Part shown: piece after piece, positions 59,271 through 64,000 of the stretch
How positions within the stretch are numbered: position 1 is the stretch's first letter
Layout of the letters: each line of letters begins with the position of its first letter
NCBI RefSeq assembly: GCF_000769405.2
Contig: NZ_CP053439.1
Coordinates: 248,001 to 312,000 of the forward strand
Source: Rhizobium brockwellii
Lineage (GTDB): Bacteria; Pseudomonadota; Alphaproteobacteria; Rhizobiales; Rhizobiaceae
Direction of reading: 5' to 3'
Length of the DNA: 64,000 bases
The notes under the pieces: generated by a model
The model's database searches: none
What the model was told of the DNA's origin: nothing
What the model saw: the letters and a program-made list of their open reading frames with translations, nothing else
Translations under genes and position numbers: made by a program

Positions 59271-60175
59271 GTGTAATGGGCGCAAAAGATCAGAGACAGG
59301 GATCCGACGAGGTCCTGGCGAGCGGAGAATATCCGCTGACGCGCCGCGACCTCACCGAGATCGCCGCGATGATCTATTCGGATGCCGGCATCTTCCTCAA
59401 CGAGACGAAGGCGTCGCTCGTCTATTCGCGCTTGTCGAAGCATATCCGCAATCTCGGCCTGTCCGGCTTCCGGGAATATTGCGACCTCGTCGCTTCGCCG
59501 GCCGGTGCTGCGCCGCGCCGCGAGATGCTTTCGCATCTGACGACCAATTTTACCCGCTTCTTCCGCGAAAACCACCATTTCGATCACCTGCGCGACCATG
59601 TCCTGCCGGAGCTTCTGCAGCGGGCGAGATCGGGCGGCAGGGTGCGCATCTGGTCGGCCGCCTCTTCCGACGGGCAGGAACCCTATTCGATTGCGCTGAC
59701 GGTGCTGTCGCTGATGCCGAATGTCGCCGATTACGACTTCAAGATCCTGGCGACCGACATCGACCCGAAGATCCTCGCAATCGCCCGGGCCGGCGCCTAT
59801 GACGAAAATGCGCTCGAAACCGTGTCGCCGGCCATGCGCAAACAATGGTTCAGCGAAGTCGAGGTGCAGGGCCGCCGGAAGTTCCAGGTCGACGACCGCG
59901 TCAAGCGCCTGATCACCTACAACGAGCTGAACCTGATGGCGCAATGGCCGTTCAAGGGCAAGTTCGACGTCATTTTCTGCCGCAATGTCGTCATCTATTT
60001 CGACGAGCCGACGCAGATGAAGATCTGGCAGCGTTTCGCCGGGCTGCTGCCGGAGGGCGGTCATCTCTATATCGGCCATTCCGAGCGGGTTTCCGGCGAG
60101 GCAAAACACGTCTTCGACAATATCGGCATCACGACCTATCGCTATACGACCAAAGGTCTCGGGAGGAAGGCATGA
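59267..60175 (+). CDS. cheR: CheR protein-glutamate methyltransferase
   Basis: This 302-residue SAM-dependent enzyme methylates receptor glutamates for adaptation. An N-terminal helical domain (about 20-90) precedes the methyltransferase domain with [27 protein letters not shown] (SAM loop) and [14 protein letters not shown]. The C-terminal HLYIGHSE is conserved. It overlaps cheW at the start and cheB at the end by 4 bases each. Confidence 0.96.
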   Translation: MSVMGAKDQRQGSDEVLASGEYPLTRRDLTEIAAMIYSDAGIFLNETKASLVYSRLSKHIRNLGLSGFREYCDLVASPAGAAPRREMLSHLTTNFTRFFRENHHFDHLRDHVLPELLQRARSGGRVRIWSAASSDGQEPYSIALTVLSLMPNVADYDFKILATDIDPKILAIARAGAYDENALETVSPAMRKQWFSEVEVQGRRKFQVDDRVKRLITYNELNLMAQWPFKGKFDVIFCRNVVIYFDEPTQMKIWQRFAGLLPEGGHLYIGHSERVSGEAKHVFDNIGITTYRYTTKGLGRKA

Positions 60176-61215
60176 GCGCTCCGGCAAGGGTTCTCGTTGT
60201 TGACGACTCGCCGACGATGCGGGGGTTGATCACTGCCGTGCTGAGTTCCGACCCCGAGGTCAACGTCATTGGCCAGGCCGGCGACGCTCTGGAAGCGCGA
60301 GAGGCGATCAAGCGGCTGAACCCCGACGTCCTGACGCTCGACATCGAGATGCCGAACATGAACGGTCTCGATTTCCTCGAAAAGATCATGACGCTGCGGC
60401 CGATGCCGGTGATCATGGTATCCACAATGACCCATCGCGGCGCCGAGGCGACGCTTGCGGCGCTGGAGATCGGCGCGTTCGACTGCGTCGGCAAGCCGGC
60501 GCCGGGCGAACTCAGGCCGTTTGGCGACCTTGCCGAGAAGGTCAAGGCCGCCGCACGCACGCAGCGCCAGTATTCCCAGCCTGTTGCCGCCGTCGCGCCT
60601 CCGCCCTCGGTCGCCGATTTCCGCGTCGGCCGCAAGATCGTCGCGATCGGCTCGTCGACCGGCGGCGTCGAGGCGCTGATTGCCGTGCTGCAGAAATTTC
60701 CGGCGAATTGCCCGCCGACCGTCATCACCCAGCATATGCCACCGACCTTCACCAAGAGCTTCGCCGAACGGCTGAACCGCCTCTGTGCGCCGGTGGTGCA
60801 GGAAGCGACCGACGGTGCCCGTCTCGAAATCGGCAAGATCTATCTGGCGCCCGGCGGCGAGCGTCACCTCCAGGTCAGCAACGCCTCAGCGCCGTGCTGC
60901 CGTCTCATTGATCGGGCACCGGTCAACGGTCACCGCCCCTCGGTGGACGTGCTATTCGATTCGGTCGCGGAACTGGCGGGCCGTAATGCCGTCGGCGTGA
61001 TTTTGACCGGAATGGGCCGCGATGGCGCCGCCGGATTGTTGAAAATGCGCCACGCCGGCGCCAGAACGCTCGGCCAGAACGAAAAAACCTGTGTCGTTTA
61101 CGGAATGCCAAGGGTTGCCCACGAACTTGGCGCCGTTGAGCAGCAGCTGCCGCTGTCTGCCATTGGTGAAGAAATATTGAAAATGACAGCCGCCCGAAAG
61201 GAAGGGACCGAATAA
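60172..61215 (+). CDS. cheB: CheB protein-glutamate methylesterase
   Basis: This 347-residue enzyme has an N-terminal receiver (Asp11-Asp12, acceptor Asp57 in [12 protein letters not shown]) joined by a Pro/Ala linker to a methylesterase domain. The catalytic Ser lies in [11 protein letters not shown], the His in VITQHMPP, and the Asp in MGRDGAAGL. Phosphorylation by CheA activates removal of receptor methyl groups. ATG 60172 overlaps cheR, and cheY2 begins directly after its stop. Confidence 0.96.
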   Translation: MSAPARVLVVDDSPTMRGLITAVLSSDPEVNVIGQAGDALEAREAIKRLNPDVLTLDIEMPNMNGLDFLEKIMTLRPMPVIMVSTMTHRGAEATLAALEIGAFDCVGKPAPGELRPFGDLAEKVKAAARTQRQYSQPVAAVAPPPSVADFRVGRKIVAIGSSTGGVEALIAVLQKFPANCPPTVITQHMPPTFTKSFAERLNRLCAPVVQEATDGARLEIGKIYLAPGGERHLQVSNASAPCCRLIDRAPVNGHRPSVDVLFDSVAELAGRNAVGVILTGMGRDGAAGLLKMRHAGARTLGQNEKTCVVYGMPRVAHELGAVEQQLPLSAIGEEILKMTAARKEGTE

Positions 61216-61605
61216 ATGTCGATCGCGGAGAAAATCAAAGTTCTGATCGTCGACGATCAGGTAACGAGCCGGTTGCTGCTCAGCGACGCGCTGACCCAGC
61301 TCGGTTTCAAGCAGATCACCTCGGCCGGCGACGGCGAGCAGGGTATGAAGATCATGGCCGAGCAGCCGCACCACCTGGTGATCTCGGACTTCAACATGCC
61401 GAAGATGGATGGCATCGGCTTCCTTCAGGCCGTGCGCACCAACCCGAACACCAAGAAGGCGGCTTTCATCATCTTGACCGCCCAGGGCGACCGCGCACTG
61501 GTGCAGAAGGCGGCCCAGCTCGGCGCCAATAACGTGCTCGCCAAGCCGTTCACGATCGAGAAGATGAAAGCGGCTATCGAAGCCGTGTTTGGAGCCTTGA
61601 AATGA
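61216..61605 (+). CDS. cheY2: CheY2 response regulator
   Basis: This 129-residue receiver has acidic residues in LIVDDQ, acceptor Asp58 ([13 protein letters not shown]), Thr in IILTAQGD, and Lys in LAKPFT. In Sinorhizobium the second CheY is the one that slows the flagellar motor. It abuts the cheB stop and overlaps cheD by 4 bases. Confidence 0.94.
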   Translation: MSIAEKIKVLIVDDQVTSRLLLSDALTQLGFKQITSAGDGEQGMKIMAEQPHHLVISDFNMPKMDGIGFLQAVRTNPNTKKAAFIILTAQGDRALVQKAAQLGANNVLAKPFTIEKMKAAIEAVFGALK

Positions 61606-62156
61606 TCACTGAGGGGGCAGTCCGCCGCGTGCACATCATTCAGGGCGAGTACAAGGTTCTGAGCGATCCGAATGCGGTCCTGTCGACCATTCTCGGTTCG
61701 TGCGTGGCTGCGTGCCTCAGAGATCCTGTCGCCGGTGTCGGCGGCATGAACCACTTTCTGCTGCCCGGTTCGGCGACGTCGCCGACTTCAGGCGGCGATG
61801 CCACGCGCTACGGCGTGCATCTGATGGAACTGCTGATCAACGGCCTCCTGAAGCAGGGCGCCCGGCGCGACCGGCTGGAAGCAAAAATCTTCGGCGGCGC
61901 GAAGACGATCTCGACATTCTCCAATGTCGGTGAGCAGAACGCGGCCTTCGCCGTGCAGTTCCTGAGGGATGAAGGCATTCCGGTGGTCGGTTCCTCGACC
62001 GGCGGAGAGCATGGACGCAAGCTTGAATATTGGCCGGTCTCCGGTCGTGCCCGGCAATACCCCCTGACCGGCGCCGAAACGCAGAGAACCGTCGCTCTCG
62101 AGCAGCGCCCCGCCGCTCCGCCGAAGCCCGTCGAAACCAGTATCGAATTTTTTTGA
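61602..62156 (+). CDS. cheD: CheD receptor glutamine deamidase
   Basis: This 184-residue enzyme converts receptor Gln to Glu. The catalytic Cys is in [13 protein letters not shown] and the His in [10 protein letters not shown], with a conserved [10 protein letters not shown] later. It follows cheY2 with a 4-base overlap. The C-terminal tail (about 155-184) is Pro-rich and variable. Confidence 0.93.
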   Translation: MITEGAVRRVHIIQGEYKVLSDPNAVLSTILGSCVAACLRDPVAGVGGMNHFLLPGSATSPTSGGDATRYGVHLMELLINGLLKQGARRDRLEAKIFGGAKTISTFSNVGEQNAAFAVQFLRDEGIPVVGSSTGGEHGRKLEYWPVSGRARQYPLTGAETQRTVALEQRPAAPPKPVETSIEFF

Positions 62157-62172
62157 TGGCGAGGATTTTCAT

Positions 62173-62562
62173 ATGACATTTACCCAGATGATGGAGCCGC
62201 CCGCGCCTGTCGAAGCGCTGAGCGACATCCTGATGCGCATCGTGTCCGAACTGCACGATGTCGCCTATCTCATCGAGCGCATCGAGCCGCAGCTTCTCGA
62301 AATCGGCGGCGCCGAAATCCTGAATTCGCCGGATGCCATGAAGGTCATGCAGGGCATCGATCTGGCCGTGCAGAAATCGCGCGGCCTTGCCGAATTTATC
62401 GACACCATCACCGGCGAAATCCCGCACGGCTGGGCAGTCGACGTCGCAACCGCGCTCAGCCTCGTCAAGCTGGCCGAGATGCAGAAGGCATTGGGCGGCG
62501 CCACACGCCACGGCCACTCCCAGCCACTGAGCAAGGCAGCCGGCGACTTCGACTTCTTCTAG
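62173..62562 (+). CDS. cheT: CheT-like small chemotaxis protein
   Basis: This 129-residue mostly helical protein occupies the place of CheT (also called orf10) at the end of the rhizobial che operon, 16 bases after cheD. It starts MTFTQMMEPPAPVEALSD and ends in an acidic aromatic DFDFF tail. CheT of S. meliloti is a chemotaxis protein reported to interact with CheR. The identification rests on gene order and size; no domain is obvious. Confidence 0.75.
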   Translation: MTFTQMMEPPAPVEALSDILMRIVSELHDVAYLIERIEPQLLEIGGAEILNSPDAMKVMQGIDLAVQKSRGLAEFIDTITGEIPHGWAVDVATALSLVKLAEMQKALGGATRHGHSQPLSKAAGDFDFF

Positions 62563-62592
62563 AACGTCTCCGTTTTCTCCTTGTTCTTGCGC

Positions 62593-62632
62593 AATTCCGG
62601 ACGCAAAACCGCGGCGCACTTTTGCTGGAATT
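62593..62632. repeat. Hairpin repeat between che operon and fliF
   Basis: An inverted repeat with AATTCC...GGAATT outer arms and GCAAAA...TTTTGC inner arms resembles a common rhizobial intergenic hairpin. It follows the cheT-like stop by 30 bases and could act as a transcript end before fliF. Confidence 0.55.
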
Positions 62633-62749
62633 ACTTTAGGCCTTTTCGCTCCCGCACGCTCTCACGAAACGCTCGCACAAGTTTCGCCGACTATTCGTCT
62701 GATGAGGCAATAAGCCTGCTTTGTCTTTGACGGATCGTGCGAGAACAGA

Positions 62750-64000
62750 ATGAATCTGTTAAATCAATTAGTTCAGATCTTTAAGAACTTCGGTTCCCTT
62801 GGCCGAACACGCCTGATGATTCTTGGAGGCGTCGGTGCCGTTTCCATTGCAATCGTCCTTGCGGCCGCTCTTTTCGTCAACAAGCCGGCACAGGAAACCC
62901 TCTATGTCGGTCTGGATTCGCCGGATCTCAATCAGATCAGCATGGCGCTTGCCGAAGCCAACATCAATTTCCAGGTCGGCACGGACGGCTCCAGCATCAG
63001 CGTCCCCGCGGGGATGACGGGCAAGGCCCGCCTGATGCTTGCCGAGCGCGGCCTGCCGAACAGCGCCAATGCCGGTTACGAACTCTTCGACAATGTCGGC
63101 TCCCTCGGCCTGACCTCCTTCATGCAGGAGGTGACGCGGGTTCGAGCGCTGGAAGGCGAAATCGCCCGCACCATCCAGTCGATCTCGGGCATCACCGCCG
63201 CACGTGTCCATATCGTCATGCCGGAGGTCGGAAACTTCCGCAAGGCGGAGCAGAAACCGACCGCCTCCGTCATGATTCGCGCAAGCGCTACCACCGGGCG
63301 CAGCGCAGCGACCTCGATCCGCCACCTCGTCGCCTCGGCCGTGCCGGGGCTTGACGTCGATGACGTGACCATCCTCGATTCCGCCGGCCAGCTGCTCGCG
63401 TCCGGCGACGAGGCGAGCAACAGCTCGCTGAACCGCTCGCTCAACATCGTCCAGAACGTCCAGCAGGAAGTCGAATCCAACATCGACAAGGCGCTGGCAC
63501 CCTTCCTCGGCATGGACAACTTCCGCTCCAGCGTCACCGCCGATCTCAACACCGACGCCCAGCAGATCCAGGAAACGACCTACGATCCCGAATCCAAGGT
63601 CGAACGCTCGGTCCGCTCGACGAAGGAAGCCCAGCAGTCGCAGCAGAAGCAGTCCGACAGCGCGACGACGGTCGAGCAGAACATTCCGCAGGCAGCGCCC
63701 GAAGCCGGCGGTTCCGCCGGGCCTGAATCGCAGGACAAGTCCGACAAGCGCGAAGAGCAGACCAACTACGAAATCAACAGCAAGACGACGGCGACGACCC
63801 GCAACAGCTATAAGGTCGAAAAGCTTTCGATTGCCGTGGTGGTCAACAAGGGCCGCATCGCCAAGATGGTCGGCGAGCCCGCCGACCAGACCAAGGTCGA
63901 CGCCTATCTTGCCGAAATGCAGAAGATCGTCGCTTCGGCGGCCGGCATCGACGCCAAGCGCGGCGACGTCGTCACCGTCACGGCCATGGACTTCCTCGAA
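62750..64000 (+). CDS. fliF: FliF flagellar MS-ring protein (3' end outside window)
   Basis: The 5' 417 codons of fliF are present. The protein begins with a short cytoplasmic N terminus and one membrane helix (about 22-45), followed by the ring-building motifs (ETLYVGLDSPDLNQI, LAERGLPNSANAGYELFD, ALEGEIARTIQSI, ARVHIVMPE) and the disordered Gln/Ser/Glu-rich segment around residues 265-345. FliF anchors the flagellar motor in the inner membrane. The start is ATG 62750. It is probably transcribed from its own promoter in the 187-bp gap after the che operon. Confidence 0.95.
   Translation, partial: MNLLNQLVQIFKNFGSLGRTRLMILGGVGAVSIAIVLAAALFVNKPAQETLYVGLDSPDLNQISMALAEANINFQVGTDGSSISVPAGMTGKARLMLAERGLPNSANAGYELFDNVGSLGLTSFMQEVTRVRALEGEIARTIQSISGITAARVHIVMPEVGNFRKAEQKPTASVMIRASATTGRSAATSIRHLVASAVPGLDVDDVTILDSAGQLLASGDEASNSSLNRSLNIVQNVQQEVESNIDKALAPFLGMDNFRSSVTADLNTDAQQIQETTYDPESKVERSVRSTKEAQQSQQKQSDSATTVEQNIPQAAPEAGGSAGPESQDKSDKREEQTNYEINSKTTATTRNSYKVEKLSIAVVVNKGRIAKMVGEPADQTKVDAYLAEMQKIVASAAGIDAKRGDVVTVTAMDFLE

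Noticed and set aside
1..64000. tRNA genes, CRISPR arrays, intact insertion sequences, prophage or conjugative modules
   Set aside because: None was seen by reading: no cloverleaf with CCA-type ends, no regularly spaced repeats, no transposase or integrase-like protein.

Overview
The window looks like chromosomal DNA of a fast-growing Rhizobium, probably of the R. leguminosarum / R. etli group. The evidence is a GC-rich alphaproteobacterial gene set, a fused secDF, two Ku genes, palindromic intergenic repeats resembling Rhizobium RIME elements, and a che operon in rhizobial order (icpA-cheS-cheY1-cheA-cheW-cheR-cheB-cheY2-cheD-cheT-like, then fliF). I saw no tRNA, rRNA, CRISPR array, intact insertion sequence or prophage.

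Region 1 (1-12.8 kb) starts with a LuxR-type regulator and a small hypothetical gene. A polyol/sugar locus follows. A leftward operon encodes a binding-protein ABC importer and a xylulose-reductase-like SDR. A divergent rightward operon encodes a ketose 3-epimerase-type TIM barrel, a ROK regulator, a PfkB kinase, a GatZ/KbaZ-type protein, a ribitol-dehydrogenase-like SDR and a galactitol-dehydrogenase-like SDR. Together they fit polyol uptake, oxidation to a ketose such as tagatose, phosphorylation, and 4-epimerisation to fructose 6-phosphate.

Region 2 (12.8-19.7 kb) is a second, less familiar catabolic operon: class I aldolase, Gfo/Idh oxidoreductase, D-lyxose-isomerase-type cupin, PfkB kinase, sorbitol-dehydrogenase-like SDR and zinc alcohol dehydrogenase. 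Two near-identical LacI-type operators flank its promoter, and a convergent lacI-family gene lies at its end. It has no transporter of its own; a 24-codon ORF inside it looks like the scar of a deleted one.

Region 3 (19.8-28 kb) is a complete Nit1C (nitrilase / nitrogen-starvation) cluster with a well-matched sigma-54 promoter in front of nitB. Region 4 (28-43 kb) holds a lipase-like hydrolase, a beta-helix protein, an O-antigen-polymerase-like protein, two convergent Ku genes that both have EcfG-type general-stress promoters, an OsmC protein, an FAD protein, a DMT exporter, and a glyoxalase-hydrolase fusion.

Region 5 (39.4-46.6 kb) is a cluster of sensor kinases and stand-alone receivers around one LuxR-type regulator, with a possible structured RNA. 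Region 6 (46.6-53.8 kb) carries secDF, a YbaL-type antiporter, an XRE regulator and an ArnT-like glycosyltransferase. Region 7 (54-64 kb) is the chemotaxis operon and the 5' part of fliF, which runs off the window. Its soluble globin-type receptor IcpA lacks the usual proximal histidine.
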